From Chalciporus piperatus (Eukaryota > Basidiomycota > Agaricomycetes > Boletales > Boletaceae), in the NCBI GenBank assembly GCA_038093975.1, contig JBBPTG010000113.1, positions 17,884 to 81,883 on the forward strand: a stretch of DNA of 64,000 nucleotides, read 5' to 3'. Numbering within the stretch: position 1 is the stretch's first letter; the number at the start of each line of letters is the position of its first letter. This document shows positions 23,485 through 36,400 of the stretch, piece after piece. The translations under genes and the position numbers were made by a program. The notes under the pieces are model-generated. The model did no database searches and was not told the DNA's origin. It worked only from the letters and a program-made list of their open reading frames with translations.

Positions 23485-26007
23485 TCAAGCCGCTTCCTTG
23501 ACTTCTTTTTTCTCCTCCTGCGAGAAAGTAGAAGAATCATCTTCACCCAAGCCCATCAACGAAGTGTCGAATCCATTTTCTTCGAGGTACGCGCGGAACT
23601 GTGGGAGTAATGTCAGGATAGATTCCGAGAGGGTGAACTCCGATCCAGGACGTACTGCTTCATCTTCCGCCTTCATACCATCGTGCGAGAGGGGCTTCAC
23701 GAGGAAGAAAATGGCCACGGCACTGACGATGGCAAGACCGCTAGCAATCCAGAAGGGACCCGTGGTAGCTTTGACCGTGTCTCCGCCGAAATCTAGAAAG
23801 AGGGGTAAGTTTCAGGATTCGGGGATGGCAAGGTACGTACCAACGATGATCTGTTTGAAGGCTAGGGTATGATCAGCCAGTAATCCCCGCAGCTACTGTG
23901 TATCAAATTCCACGTACAATAGGTGCCAACAAACGCGCCGATTTTTCCAACAGCGGCAGCGAAGCCATAGTAGTGGCCACGGAAGGCAGTGGGACCGCTC
24001 TTGCTCGCAAGGATACCGAGGCAGTTCCCAGGACCTGTCTTCTATGAGGAAAGTCCGAGTGCATTTACGAGGTGGCTCACCGAACTCTCCGAAACTCAAG
24101 AAAATACCATAGACGACCTGTGATTCGGGAATCTATTAAACATCATATCTTCTCAGCGTACCATAACTTACTGCGAACGCGGCAATGTTTTGGGCGAGGC
24201 GAGTGAACAAACCACTCATGATGAAACCAATGAGGGCTTGTAAAAGCAAACCAGTGATCTACAGGAGGGTCAAGTTGTGCACGTTCGCCGAGCAGGCAGC
24301 TTACCATTGTCCACTTGGGGCCCAAGTAGTCGACGACGAAGGCACCGATGACCGTTCCTATCATTATGGTCAATGCGCTAAAAGTCGTTATTGATAAAGC
24401 AAAGCAAACCTGGGATGTAGAACAGGCTGGAAAAGGGAAATCAGTTGCGGATTACAAAGAACAGTCCGGAGACTCACTTAATGACAACGCTCCACCCGAA
24501 CACAACGCTCAGAGAAGTGGAGTTTCCAACGACGCTGTCAAGTGTTATGTCAGGTGTTCGTACATTCAAGTGCGGGGAAGGACTTACACGTTGGTGATTG
24601 TAGAAGAGTAGAGTCCGAACTGAATGCAGAATCAGAATCCTTTTCCAAAGGGAAAGCATGAATGATCTCACAGGATACCTGTGTACGTGTGATCAGAATC
24701 GCATCAAGTAACTGAACCAAATGCACGTACGTGATGAAGTCATAGATGAACCTACATTGCCCAAATTGTCAGAAGTTTCCAGGAAGTACCATTTATTAAC
24801 TTACCAAGAGAGGGAGATACCAAGCAGTCCTTTCCAATAGCGCTTGATGACCAACCAGTAGGGAATCTTAACTCTTTTCATTGAGTTCTTCTTGAAACTC
24901 GGTGGCTCTTCCATACGCAGACGCCAAAGGAATACGGCAAGGGCGGGCACAACACCCAATCCAAGAGAAAGGCGCCATACTGCGCGGAGATGTTTATCTC
25001 CAAAGCTATTGATGATACTTCAGCTTGAGCTCTAGTGCATATGCGCGAAAAACCTCACATCCAGTATAAAACGAGAGGCACAAATGCGCCGACCACAAAG
25101 CCAAAGTCGATCATCGTGTCTAAAAATCATTGCTCAGATTGATGGACGACCCGGAGCGACCAAGTACAAACTTGTTGCAAGTGCCAACCACCGGTGTTGA
25201 GCATTCTTTGCGATACCCTCTTCTTCGGTTTGCTCTGATGCAGAAACCGAACCACAGGGGTACTCTGCACCAACGCCAATACCAAGCATGAAACTTTCAA
25301 GCGTGATAAGCTCATAGTCAAGCGAAGAAGGCGGTGAAGGCTCTATTTACCGGCAGAAACAGAGCATACCGATCAATCCGCTGAGGCTGCCGTTTGCACC
25401 CGAAGAAGCAGCAGACAACCCGGCGAAAAGAGCGACAATACCCGTTGCGATCATCTAGCCATCTTGTGAACCCAGTGCGAATGCGATTCCTTGGGGTGAC
25501 TCTCACCATTCCGGCTTTGCGACTGATCTTGTCGGATATCCAGCCAAAGATCAACATACCCACGACCATACCTGAGAGGAGTTAGCGAACATTGTCAGCG
25601 CTGAGAAACCAGGTCAACTGACCAACAAAGCTAACACTGGAGATAATCTGGCTGTAGTTAGTGGAAGCCAGAGCATCAGCGCCGTAGATGCGACCCAGGA
25701 CTATCAACATAATGAGGAGGGAGCGGCCTGATCAAGGAATGTTCCTTACGTGTAGCAACTGTGGTTGTGCCATTTAGAGAACGAAATCTATCATGATGAA
25801 GAAGGAATGGACATACCCATTCCAATGACGTTGTTAGAGTACCCTGTTGTAAAGTTGCATCAATACACGCAACGATAAGTCTCGTTAGATAGCTACCATC
25901 AGAAAACAGGGCGGTACCGCAACTGCTCGAGCATATTAGAGGAGCCATCGTTGACACAGAGGGGAGAAGACTCACGCAAAAATAAGTGAAATCCTCGAAA
26001 GACCCAT
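23485..26007 (-). CDS. MFS glycerophosphodiester/phosphate permease (Git1-like)
   Basis: Plasma-membrane proton symporter of the phosphate/glycerophosphoinositol branch of the MFS. Start ATG 26005-26007, '[11 protein letters not shown]'. Introns separate 'CGTALFSDG' from 'YSNNVIGM' (a very typical Git1/Pho84 opening). Then come '[21 protein letters not shown]' (motif A with '[13 protein letters not shown]'), '[17 protein letters not shown]' (sugar/Pho family motif), '[17 protein letters not shown]', '[18 protein letters not shown]', 'YSSTITN', '[20 protein letters not shown]', '[17 protein letters not shown]' and '[17 protein letters not shown]'. The acidic cytosolic C-terminus ends 'EKKEVKEAA' with stop at 23485. 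About a dozen introns are visible. Substrate assignment (glycerophosphoinositol or glycerophosphocholine) is by family similarity only. Confidence 0.88.
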
Positions 26008-26125
26008 CTTGAGTGAGATGGATTGAGGGGGGATAGAAAGTTAAGGTCTAAGGGCGCTTAGACGGAGTTTGCATCTTTATAAACTTCTTTGCTTCTATCC
26101 GGGACAAGACATGCCCGAAGCTTCC

Positions 26126-26412
26126 TCATGGGAGTGAACTTCGCCAAGAATAACTGATACCGCGTTGATAATTGATTGGCCCAAGAGCACAAAACGTTTG
26201 CGTCGCTGTCTTCAGACGCCGACTGACAAGTCCCGACTTGATGGCATTCCCTGCTCCACTGGTAGTTAAGTAGTTGATGGTGATCATGCCAGGCACGCAG
26301 ACCCCCAGGTTGGTGTAGCTCTGTGTAAGTAGCTTCATAGGCTACGAAGCCCGAGACTCACAAAGATAGCAAAAGCTGCGAATACTTTAATGGACTGCAA
26401 TATTGAATACAT
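26126..26412 (-). CDS. Possible small secreted protein (weak)
   Basis: A candidate two-exon frame. ATG 26410-26412 opens 'MYSILQSIKVFAAFAIF', which looks like a signal peptide. A 40-50 nt GT...AG intron follows, then 'SYTNLGVCVPGMITINYL' and a short remainder ending near 26126. I recognise no family, and the exon model rests only on one plausible splice pair. It could be chance or a decayed gene. Confidence 0.25.
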
Positions 26413-27487
26413 TGCCTCGAGGTGGTCAACAGTCGCGATCGGCGATTCTCCACAACGCGACTCGGATACTTACCATTTACTTACTACTACTCTCTGTCAT
26501 CGCGTAGTATGCGGGTAGACAACTCTAACATCAAAAAAACGAACATTTCCACGTTTCTCGGCAGGCAAATGGTAGTCTCCAGTAGCCGACCCAATAACTC
26601 GCGATCGCTAGCGCAATGCATAAGTACATGATCTTACATTTGATGGATCAGCCTGTCGCTGGTTTCGTTGCTAAGTATGCACTAGTTACTTACCGACGAA
26701 TCGGCGACGATGTCAGGCTGCCCGCACGTGAAATCGTATCTCCGCGCCGACACACGCTCGTCGCTCAAGGCAGTTCCAATTAGAACATGCCTCTGATATC
26801 TGGAGCTAGAGAGGTAAGTCCAGGAGGAGCATAACGGATTTTTGGAACACAGTCAGCAGTGTATGATTTCTTCCCTAAATTTCTTGACTGTGCTGCAAGT
26901 GGTTTTCGTGTCACACGAGTTGGTTGACATGTACATGACGACACCAGTCAGTTACTGTGCCCCACCGCTCACCAATTCTACTTTTCTTGCAGTCATGTCT
27001 GACAATGGCCTCAACCCTAGCAGTGACCTTGCCACCCACACTGCCAGTGCGCAGAGTACAAACCGCCTCAGGATGTGCACGCGGAGCGGAAATCTAGCCC
27101 ATAGACGTGAATGCAGCGGAGGAAGACTCTGCGGCTGCACGCAGTGAAACGACAGGTCAAGTGAGCCAGGATATGTGACGTTTTAGATGCCTTTCATTGA
27201 CAGGGTTACACTATGTTGCGCGCAGGAGAAGTCGAGGAGCTCATAGCAGGCACCACCGAGGAAGAAAGGAGCAAGTCGGGGACTGCGAGACGAATAATAG
27301 TCGAAGGAAACAAAGGGAGTCCGAATGAGACAGGGGTATTGTGATTTCCCACGGGCCAAGTGGATCACGATCAGCAGGCCTGGATAGTATGTGCATGATG
27401 CATCAGCTTGCTGCTGCTTGATGGCATTGTCAACGTTCACCAACTACCAACTGGACACTAAATACCCCATTAACTCTCATCCACTGA
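26413..27487. other. Intergenic, no confident gene
   Basis: About 1.07 kb. Short plus-strand frames occur near 26842-27147 (one ends in a Cys-rich run, 'CSGGRLCGCTQ') but show no family resemblance. No repeat or RNA is recognised. Confidence 0.4.
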
Positions 27488-29050
27488 ATGATGAATCCGC
27501 ATATACCTGTTCCGAGGCCCGCAAGGCGCATTCGCGCCGCAGATAAAGCTCATTCAGCCCTGCCTCTCGAAGGAGCATCTTCGCCACCTTCAGGTTTGCA
27601 AGTGCCACTGAAGCGTGAACGGAGTCCATCTCCTCCGTTTGAAAGAAGACTCGTGACTTCTGGGACAAAGCGTTTCGCTCCCCTTCCTGCCAACTGCCGT
27701 CCGTCCTGTCCTGAATACAGGCGGAATCGAGAGCATTGGGCTGCCCGGCATGTCAAAGAATTAGAGGCGCTGAGCCTCACTTTGGAGAGGAAAATGATTC
27801 GGTGAGTACATATTCTTTCTTCTCTGCCTTCGTCGCTGAGCTTCAGCACCATTAGAGATGATGGTCTTATCATTGACTGGTGCGCCGTCTCACTTCACTC
27901 TCATTGTTTTCTAATGTACTTTCAGGAAGAGTTTGGTCCCTGTCTGGTCAGATTCGTTGAGACCAGGGACTTTGGACCTTGCGGCCGCCATTACACTGGC
28001 CCACCAGTCTAATGCACAGCGGTCGCTCCCTCGCGTACGCAGAGAATCACCCTCCAAGCCTGTTACTGGGACCCCAACATCTGAGCGGGCTGCACCGACT
28101 GTGCCTGGTTCCGTGAACATATGCGATTCCGACCCACCCACGAGAAAAAGGCAAAAACTGCCAGTTCCTCCACGTCCGTCATTGATTCGCCGGATGGTTC
28201 CTTCGCGATCAACCCCTCCTTCCGCTGTCGACTCGCGATCGAGCGACCACAGGTCTTCCTCTCCTTCCTCGAGAAAGCGAGGTCTCCCTGATGAAATGGA
28301 AGTTGTGAATGCTTCTCCTCCGCCGCCGTGTCGTCAAACACCAAATTCCGCAAGTCGGCCACCTGGCATAACCGATTCTTTGTCGACGCAACGTGCCCCA
28401 CATTCATCATCTGTCTCAGAGTCTCGTGGGCAGGCCTGCGATCAGATGATCTCTCCACGCGCGTCTTCCGCGGCAGAAGAGGCGATGTCGGAAATGACTC
28501 TAGATTTTCTTCGTCGGTAAGCTGATGTAAGGCAATATCCTGGTCATAGCACCCTGATTCCTCGGGTCTATTGATAGATACGTCCAGACTTATGAAACTG
28601 ACCGGGCAACTCTTGCTTCTGCGTATGCTAGAAATGCTTCCTTCGCGTATCGTGTCCACAGAATTGGACATGATCTGAACGGGAGCGCATCGTGCATACA
28701 ACAGACCTGTGAGTTGTGCTGCACCTCACAGAAGATATTCATCTCAGATTGTTTGTGCAGGCTCTGCTCCCAAACGGACCCGTCTCGACATAATCACGGC
28801 TCTTCTAACTCTTCCACCACTCCACTCCGCCTCGCCCCCAAGGTCTGCTGTTGCGCAGATCGACTACGATATGTTCTATCTTGGGGCGGGGCTTGGGACG
28901 TTTGTCGTCTGTCGCGGGATGATCTCCGGTAAAACAGTTGTGCACAATCTGGTTCTGCAGAAGAAAGAAGCAGATGCTGAGGATGCGGCCGTTGAGGGTG
29001 TCTGGCCGTTGGTTGCCACAGCCCACCAGATTCTCGTCTTCGAATCTTGA
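27488..29050 (+). CDS. Mex67/NXF-like NTF2-domain protein without visible RRM/LRR
   Basis: Likely relative of the mRNA export receptor Mex67. Start ATG 27488, with a Pro/Arg-rich basic N-terminus, then across two introns 'RDDGLIIDWKSLVPVWS', resembling the N-terminal segment of basidiomycete Mex67. A long Ser/Pro-rich disordered stretch follows. After further introns, an NTF2-like fold can be read: 'EMTLDFLRRYVQTYETDRATLASAY', 'FAYRVH', 'RLDIITALLTLPPL', 'GTFVVCRGMI', 'VHNLVLQ' and 'GVWPLVATAHQILVFES', then stop at 29048-29050. The canonical protein also has an RRM-like domain, leucine-rich repeats and usually a C-terminal UBA domain. I find none of these here, so this is either a short paralogue or an NTF2-only derivative. 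Confidence 0.7.
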
Positions 29051-29727
29051 GGCAACAGAGACGGACCACGGTGACAGATACGTGTTTTTGTTCATACACA
29101 CATGAATTCAGCCGGAAGGCATGCAGGCATGCACCCATTCTATCTGGTAGTTGCCACGTTGGTTCTCTAATTCATGAAATGATACTCGATAACCGTATCA
29201 TTCACGTTCCAGCGTGTGCGGATCGCGACCTTCAATCACACGAGAAGCTGAGACCCACAAAAAGGTGACATTCAGGAACAGTCAAATTGTGATTTCTGCG
29301 GGTTGCCGCGCTGATGTACACCGCCAAAGCCTCCATTATATCTTCGGGGGCCCCTTGCCGGAAAACATGCTTTGTCACAGGATGTGGGCACACTGGCTGG
29401 ACTTTTGAACCCCATGCAGGCCAAGATTTGGGGCCAAGGATGAAAAATACACGACGTCCTCCCCAATCAGACATGTTTTATGCTCTTTGACCAGCTACTT
29501 GTAGTTTGTCGTGTAGTTGCTTTGTGCTCTGCCTCCATCTCGCGAATAGAAACGTGTCGACCACACACAAATAAGGCAGTTCAAAGTCCGCCGTTGGCAC
29601 ACTCTTTCTCCTTCTTTTCCCTACGAAGTATAGGCGCTCTCTTCGCTCAACACCAGTCCATCCTCCATCCTTTCCTTCAAACTCTCCTCGGACTGGTGTC
29701 CTCTAAAACACTCTTCCTCATTTACAA
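29051..29727. promoter_or_regulatory. Upstream region of casein kinase I gene
   Basis: About 680 bp. Plus-strand C/T-rich sequence from about 29600 to 29725 precedes the kinase start, typical of a strong fungal 5' UTR. No other feature was recognised. Confidence 0.45.
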
Positions 29728-32203
29728 ATGACGACCCCTCATGTTATAGCTTCATCCTCGGGACATCACTCTCAAACTGCCACCTCGAACGGCATCGTCG
29801 GCAATCATTTCCGCGTTGGCAAGAAAATTGGAGAGGGATCGTTTGGTGTCGTATTCGAAGGTGCGTTCATGGTGACCAACACTCATGCTATCATGGAGAG
29901 TCTCGAATGGTCAACATGCGGTACGAGGAGATGCGAGCCACTTGCAACATTAGACGCCCGTGCCTTTCGACGCGGAGATGATAATCATGGAATCTGTCTG
30001 GCGCATGGGGATCAAAAGACTCCATCAGTCCTAGCTATTCCTGGAGATTGAACATCATGTCGCATCAACCCCGAGCTCTTCCTGCCATTTCTCGCTTTCT
30101 GGTCCCATGCCCTTTCAAATTGTAACGTTCGTCTTCATAGGTTCCAATCTTCTCGCAAATCAACCTGTTGCCATTAAATTCGTAAGTTACCGTTGCCCCG
30201 AGGAGACCACTGTTTTGATCTCCGTCTGTTCTCAAAGGAACCACGAAAGTCCGATGCTCCCCAATTACGGGATGAATTTCGATCCTATAGAACACTCAAC
30301 GGTACATGTGCGTTTATCTTCGATCACCATCTTCTGTCCGCAGTCTAAGGTGTCGTTTATAGTGGGAGTTCCTCAGGTCCACCATTTCGGGCAGGAAGGA
30401 CTTCACAATGTCCTGGTAATCGACCTTCTCGGTCCAAACCTTGAGGACCTCTTCGACATGTGTGGTCGAAAGTTCACCGTCAAGACGGTATGCATGGCCG
30501 CAAAGCAAATGGTGAGTTGATATCGATAGAGTGTCGTCTCTTGTGTGTATGCGTGCACATATGCTAGATTGGGTCAGGCGTGCCAACGTGGGTTTGTCGT
30601 GCTTCTCTCAGCTTTTCCCTAGTTATCGCCATGCATGTGTCGGTCGAAGAGCTAATCTTACTTTAGATTACGCGGATACAATCGGTTCACGACAAGTCAC
30701 TCATTTATCGAGACATCAAGCCCGATAACTTCCTCGTTGGTGTTCCCAGCACGAAAACCGCCAACATTATTCACATCATAGGTCTGTCCGCTTTCACACT
30801 CGCTGGTTTCTCCCCCAACCATCCAATCCGCGGTTTCATATTTATTTCGATATCATACCGCCGCGATGGGTATAGCCCATCGCCGGCAAATGCCGCTCCA
30901 CTCATTCTCTTCTTAGGCCTATTAATCTGACTTTCGCCCTATTCAGATTTCGGCATGGCGAAGCATTACCGCGATCCAAAGTCGAAAGTTCACATCCCTT
31001 ACCGTGAACGTAAGAGCCTGTCCGGTACAGCACGATACATGTCAATCAATACCCATCTGGGCCGTGAGCAGTCTCGGAGAGATGATTTAGAATCTCTGGG
31101 GCATGTGTTCATGTACTTCTTGCGGGGCGGCCTTCCTTGGCAAGGACTTAGGGCTGCGACAAACAAGCAGAAGTATGAGAAGATCGGAGAGAAGAAGCAG
31201 ACCACCCCAATTTCGGAGCTGTGTGAAGGCTTTCCAGGTAAGTCCTTGTTTGCACTCAATCTCAGCCATTTCCGCACGGTTGGCTTGAGGTGATTTTCTC
31301 CTGACACATCTCTCTGAATATACATCTTGCAGAGGAGTTGGCGATCTATATGAACTATGTGCGAAAGTTGGGCTTCGAGGAATCTCCTGACTACGACTTC
31401 CTTCGCGAGTTATTTGCGAAGGTTCTCAAGAACATCGGAGAGCAGGACGATGGCATTTACGATTGGATGCTACTGAACAACGGCAAAGGATGGGAGGCTG
31501 GGAATGTAGGCCATTTGGTGTTTATTTTCTCCAACCGTTACATAATCCTTTGTTTTGCCAGACGCCGTCCTCGTTATTGGCGCAGGCCCATGCAACTGCG
31601 AACGGGCCGCATACACCTCGCCATCGTGACACCAATCGTCGCCCCCGGGCTCAAGTGGCCGATCCATCGGCTCCTTCGACCCCGCTCGTCCTCGCCCCAA
31701 CTCCTATCCATCATAAGAGTACTAGGCGTCCAGGCACTCGTGAAGGTCATGGCACACGAGATTCGGTAGCACGCGGAGATGGCGGTGTACAGCCAACCGC
31801 ACCTGCTGGTAGGCGAGTAAGCCAGACGCCGCGGGACCATCCAGCGCTCGCTCCTCCTCACCCTTACGCTACTGTATCCGCCTCGCCAGGCTATCGCCAA
31901 GCCAACGGGTATGGTAGAGCTTCTCCTGCACAAGCGTCCCCAGCTGCGATGGGCATGAACGGCGGCGTTGTGGCCGGGCGTAATGATGGCTCTGAATCGT
32001 TTTTGTACGGTGTTCAGCCGCACGCCGGCAAGAATGTGACGAACTCCCGAGAGGATACCACTGGCGGTACGGTTGCTCGTGATGCTGCTCACACACGAAT
32101 GGCCGTATTCGAAAGTCAGATGCGCGGCCCAGATGATTTAGAAGATGATAGACATCCCAAGAAACGGGGCTTCCTGTCCAGTTTACTCTGTTGCAGGGCA
32201 TAA
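29728..32203 (+). CDS. Casein kinase I, Yck/Cki1-type, membrane anchored
   Basis: Ser/Thr kinase of the CK1 family that works at the plasma membrane in nutrient sensing and endocytosis in yeasts. Start ATG 29728; Ser/Thr-rich lead, then '[18 protein letters not shown]' (Gly loop), an intron, 'QPVAIKF' (VAIK lysine), '[11 protein letters not shown]', '[11 protein letters not shown]', '[12 protein letters not shown]', '[14 protein letters not shown]' (catalytic loop), '[11 protein letters not shown]', '[21 protein letters not shown]' (CK1 substitute for APE), '[18 protein letters not shown]' and 'LPWQGLRA'. The roughly 200-residue tail is Pro/Ala/Thr-rich and ends '[14 protein letters not shown]'. 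The terminal Cys pair is a palmitoylation anchor as in Yck1/2. Kinase motifs are all intact. Around seven introns. Confidence 0.94.
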
Positions 32204-33014
32204 ATCGTCGCTGGTTGATGCTTCGATGTGTTGTCGTGCGCTGGTCGCACTTCTTTGGGGACTCTGGTAAGCAATACATACCAGATTGCCTGCACCATTG
32301 ACTAACGTCGAATATGAAGGGACTAGGTACTCGACGACACGCTTGATCTATCATTCTATTGCTATCATACATGCTTATCTAGCTTGCTGAATATCGCACG
32401 GGAATCACTGCTTCTTCGCAGGTCGACGATATCCTAAACACACTTCATACCCCACGACAGTCGTTACATCGCCGTATCCATCTTCGTCGTATTTCACGAT
32501 CGTATAATCACTCCTGAGAGACTCGAGGAGGGAAATGGGATTGTGCTTCGTTGTCTATTATTCATTCATGCTTGTGTATTGCGTATGTTTTTACTTTATT
32601 TTACTTCCGAGGTGCGATTGGGTGGTAGGCTAGCTCCTGCATCCAAGCATCCTTGTCGGAAGATAATGCATCGCTAATGAAGCATTTGTTCGATCTTCGA
32701 CACGTCGAGCATCTAGACGAGGCTTTGCAAAGAACACTTGAACTGTATTTACAGAAATGAATAACAAAGCAAGAAGGTGGGTACAAGACGAATGCGCGAA
32801 AGCATTATGGGTTTGCTGTGAATCTGCCAAATCGTACACTCAACACAAAGATTAAAAAAGGAGGGAAAAGAATTGTAATATCGTTCTGTCACGTTCAAAA
32901 TTGAGTCACCAGAAAGCGTGAAGCGACAATCCTCCGAGGTCTGAACCCCCTCCTGGTCGACACCAATTTAGGACTTGCCCTGTTTGATTGCTGGCTGCAT
33001 CCGCGTGGCTACCC
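32204..33014. other. Convergent 3' flanks, no gene
   Basis: About 810 bp between the 3' ends of the kinase (+) and the small mitochondrial-like gene (-). Only short frames are present. A downstream continuation of the minus-strand gene in another frame (to about 32906) is possible if an intron near 33015 is used. Confidence 0.45.
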
Positions 33015-33467
33015 TCAAACACCTGTTGCCCCAGGACCCTTGGTATTTCCCCCTTCCCCAGCCTCGTTCTGAGGGACTGCGCGCGTAGTGTTGGGGTGTG
33101 GCAAGCTCGAGCTGGTCGAACTATGTAGCCCCTCAGGATTTGGTGCGGTTGTCGCGGGGAAGTTCTCATAAGGCGCTGATGTGGGATACGCGCCAGAGGG
33201 GACCTCGTACGGTGTATTGGACGGGTCAGGTTCCGAGACGACATATGTGCGCGTCCCAGAGGATGTTATATGTGGCTCTGGAGAACTATCGCCCTGCTTC
33301 TCATACATGCCTGGCGGGGTGCTCGACGTGGACGACGTCAGGGGGTTGGTCGCATTGAGAGTGACGAAAGGGGAGTGAAAGGCGCGGATTTGTGCGCGGT
33401 TGTGGGTTGTTTGTATGCGGGGGAGGGCGCGGACGAGGGCGGCGAGGGGGGAGAATGCCTTGGACAT
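33015..33467 (-). CDS. Small Ser/Pro-rich protein with a mitochondrial-type presequence
   Basis: Start taken at ATG 33465-33467, because 'MSKAFSPLAALVRALPRIQ' then gives an amphipathic basic leader followed by 'RAQIRAFHSPFVTL', a credible matrix-targeting presequence and cleavage site. The frame is also open upstream to 33560, but that part is just Pro/Thr-rich. The rest is low-complexity, with 'PYEVPSGAYPTSAPYENFP' as the most conserved-looking block. It stops at 33015. An alternative 44-nt intron beginning at 'GTGTTTGAGG' (about 33018) would replace the last residue with about 20 others ending near 32906. I do not know the family. Mitochondrial localisation is inference. Confidence 0.55.
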   Translation of the reverse strand: MSKAFSPLAALVRALPRIQTTHNRAQIRAFHSPFVTLNATNPLTSSTSSTPPGMYEKQGDSSPEPHITSSGTRTYVVSEPDPSNTPYEVPSGAYPTSAPYENFPATTAPNPEGLHSSTSSSLPHPNTTRAVPQNEAGEGGNTKGPGATGV

Positions 33468-36400
33468 GGTGGACGTGGCACTGGTTGTGAGGTGAATGGG
33501 TGGCGTAAGCGCGGGAGGAGATACGGATGCGGGGTAACTCGTGCGAAGTTTGGGACACATGATGATGACATAACCTTATGCTCTTCGGGAGCAAGTTCTT
33601 GACCGAGTAGTATTTGGTCAACCGGCCATTCGCGTCTTCGACTGGAGACAACGGCGAGCGATTCTAGCGAGATAACCTCTAGTTCCATGGAAGTTGACTT
33701 GATGACCCCTCGGTGTCTCTCTGTCCGATCACCGCATAGCAGACCCGCGTCACGTTGGCGTCATCACGGAACCATATCAACAATACTGCAAAGTTCGCTT
33801 CCCCACAGCAGTAAACTGTTATCGCGGTCAAATTTCTGTGTGAAGTTCAAGTCGTCGATTATCAGATGTACCCCGCGGAGTTGCTGCGCGTCACACCTAG
33901 TCTGGTGACCAGACCCTTGCCTCATAGACGGTATGGTGACCAGACTACGTCACACCTGGGGAGAAGCAACCAACACTGCCATCCGAGTCCCTGACACTGG
34001 CAGAGGGTGGTATTTACTGCTCCGGCACTTTGCATCACATAGATCTAGTGCCGGTGTGAAGGGTTCCTGAGACCTCCGATGCTAATCACGAATAACCACG
34101 CGCATTTCCGACCTCGACGGGGATGACCAACTGGCTGTACTGTGGGTTAGTGTGCATTATTTGCTTATGATGCTCTCCATCATCCATGCTTCTCAGGCAT
34201 GTTCCAAGGTTTACTTCCAACCTTCTACGTTTCCATGCGCAAATCGCGGACGCAGGTCACATGGCTAATCAAAGCGTGTTGGTGGAGTTGGGACCTTCTT
34301 GGTCAGATCTTCCGATCCGAGGACAGGGTAATTGGGCAATGATATTGCTCTCGACCACTTCCGTTTGTTTAGGGTTCTTGGCCAGCCAGGGTGTAACTGC
34401 CATCCGCTCTAGCTGACACGATTCAGCGAAGAGCCTGGTAATATAACCTTGGGGGATGTGTCGGATCTAGGCTTTACGATCGTTTACTATTCGCTGCTGA
34501 TATACCTGCTGATGGTTAGAAATGAGAGTCGGCAACAATGATGTCATGGTGACAATATGGTTCGATCGTCCTCCGCGGGCCCTCGATAGTTTGAAGGTTG
34601 GTAACGACCGATATCGGAACCTGACTAGCGCAGTTGCGCCCACTCCAAGTAAGTTGCCAAACTTGGTTGCAGGATCATCACAACCAAAGGAAAAGTCTCC
34701 CTTGACAACTGTCCAGTGACGAGTAACTGCCTATCGTGGCTGCGCCACCATTTCACCAGAGTGCGTATTCTTATTATTCCACCTGTTGTTAATCTCATAT
34801 TAGAACTTCACCCCATGTGCCCATGTTGGACCTTCTGGGTTGCTGTGACTCAGGGTGCGGTGATCATGGCTATCAATTCACTTCTCGTCAGATCCGGACA
34901 GCTTTACTTGACCACACTTGGAATTTTTTCATTCCAAACCAAGGTGCGCTCTCCAGCCGAGTTCCATGTCTCATGAAATGAGCGTGACTTTTAATAAAAC
35001 GGGGGCGGTATTCAATCTAGTTGTCTTGGATTTTCCCCCGGTTGCAAAGTCGTGGTCCAGAGCAAGTGGCAAACTACTGGCAGGGTTTCGGGATGCATAT
35101 CACACTTTTGCGATCTCGGTTCGCTTTTTCTCTGTTTGTGTAAGTACCCCTAGAGTGTCATCACTGACACTATGTCCTCGGTGTTTTCCAGGGCGTTTCA
35201 GAGTCCTGTATCGGACGAATACGGTAAATTTTACATTTTCTCGAATAGAGTAGTTATTTATGCTCACTATGGCCTCCTGGCTTACCCCTGTCTTACGGTC
35301 GGTTTCAAGTTTATTCCCCCAGAATCATCTGAAAGAATACCGCATGATACACTCGTTGGGATGCAGACTTCGGAGCCGAGGAGGGTCTGGATATTCTTCA
35401 CATCAATCGATGAGAATTGCGGTGGGGTACACCAGGCTCTGAGTGTATTTGGAGGAGTAGTACTTATCAGTGGATAGGATGTTTGTGAGGTGGCGGTGGT
35501 ACCAAAGCTATGAAGTGTGCCCTTTGGGAAACTCTCGATCAGGACCAATTGGGGCTAGTATTATCGTCTATCTTGTGACCTCTATTATCAATGACGTGGT
35601 GATATGGTCAGCTACCGGAGTGTGAGGAACGAATGTGATGTTATCTGCTTGTGGTCCGCCAAGAGTGGGTGGAACGAACTTGAACCGGGCAGCCTGAGAA
35701 GTGCGTGGCGCGAGAGAATCAGGTCAATGGTGAGTCAGGAAAAAATTTGACCGACACGAATTTGCTCCGGGTAGCAAGCGGTGCGACATGATCCTCGTGC
35801 AGACTCAGACAGTGATTTTTGTCGAGCTGTTCATCACTGTTCATCACCGTCGTTGAGCGCGATGCATCTCACCGAGTACATAAGGCCCGATTGCCGGACG
35901 CCAAAAGGCAAGTCCCGATTCGGCAACTGACGTTGGCGTTTGCAGCCGTCCGTTCCTCTGCAACGACGACGACTGAAAACGTCCATTATTGTCGTCCATC
36001 ATGCGCTTCTCTCCTCGCTTTTTTCGCCACACGAAAGATCCACAGCTCCTGGTATTACTCCGACACCGCTTTAGGTGCCACATGGATACGATGTCCTTCC
36101 TCTCTCGTCCATTAACTTAAGTCCACGGACATCACTTAGGTGAAGTTTGCATATTGCTCGGCACTTGTTTTACCGTGTCACCGCGGCCGCCGGCTTCGCT
36201 TGCCTAATACTGTCCAACCTAACCGATATTTTCTGCGGTTTTTTTGTGATGGCGCCCGAGGGGGTTCCTCCGCATTCAATAGCTTGCTTCCAGAATACCA
36301 CACGCACCTTGCGTGGCCAGTTATTGCCTTATATGAAGTCCCGGGGGAGCGATCTATATTCAAGACATTTTGGTCTCCCCATTGGAGTTTCACGAGTCAG

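Noticed and set aside
31574..32372. Minus-strand frames opposite the casein kinase tail
   Set aside because: Antisense to a well-supported kinase tail; no family resemblance.
34186..35548. Chain of hydrophobic short frames suggesting a membrane protein
   Set aside because: I could not join them with plausible splice sites into any family; listed only as gene-poor DNA.
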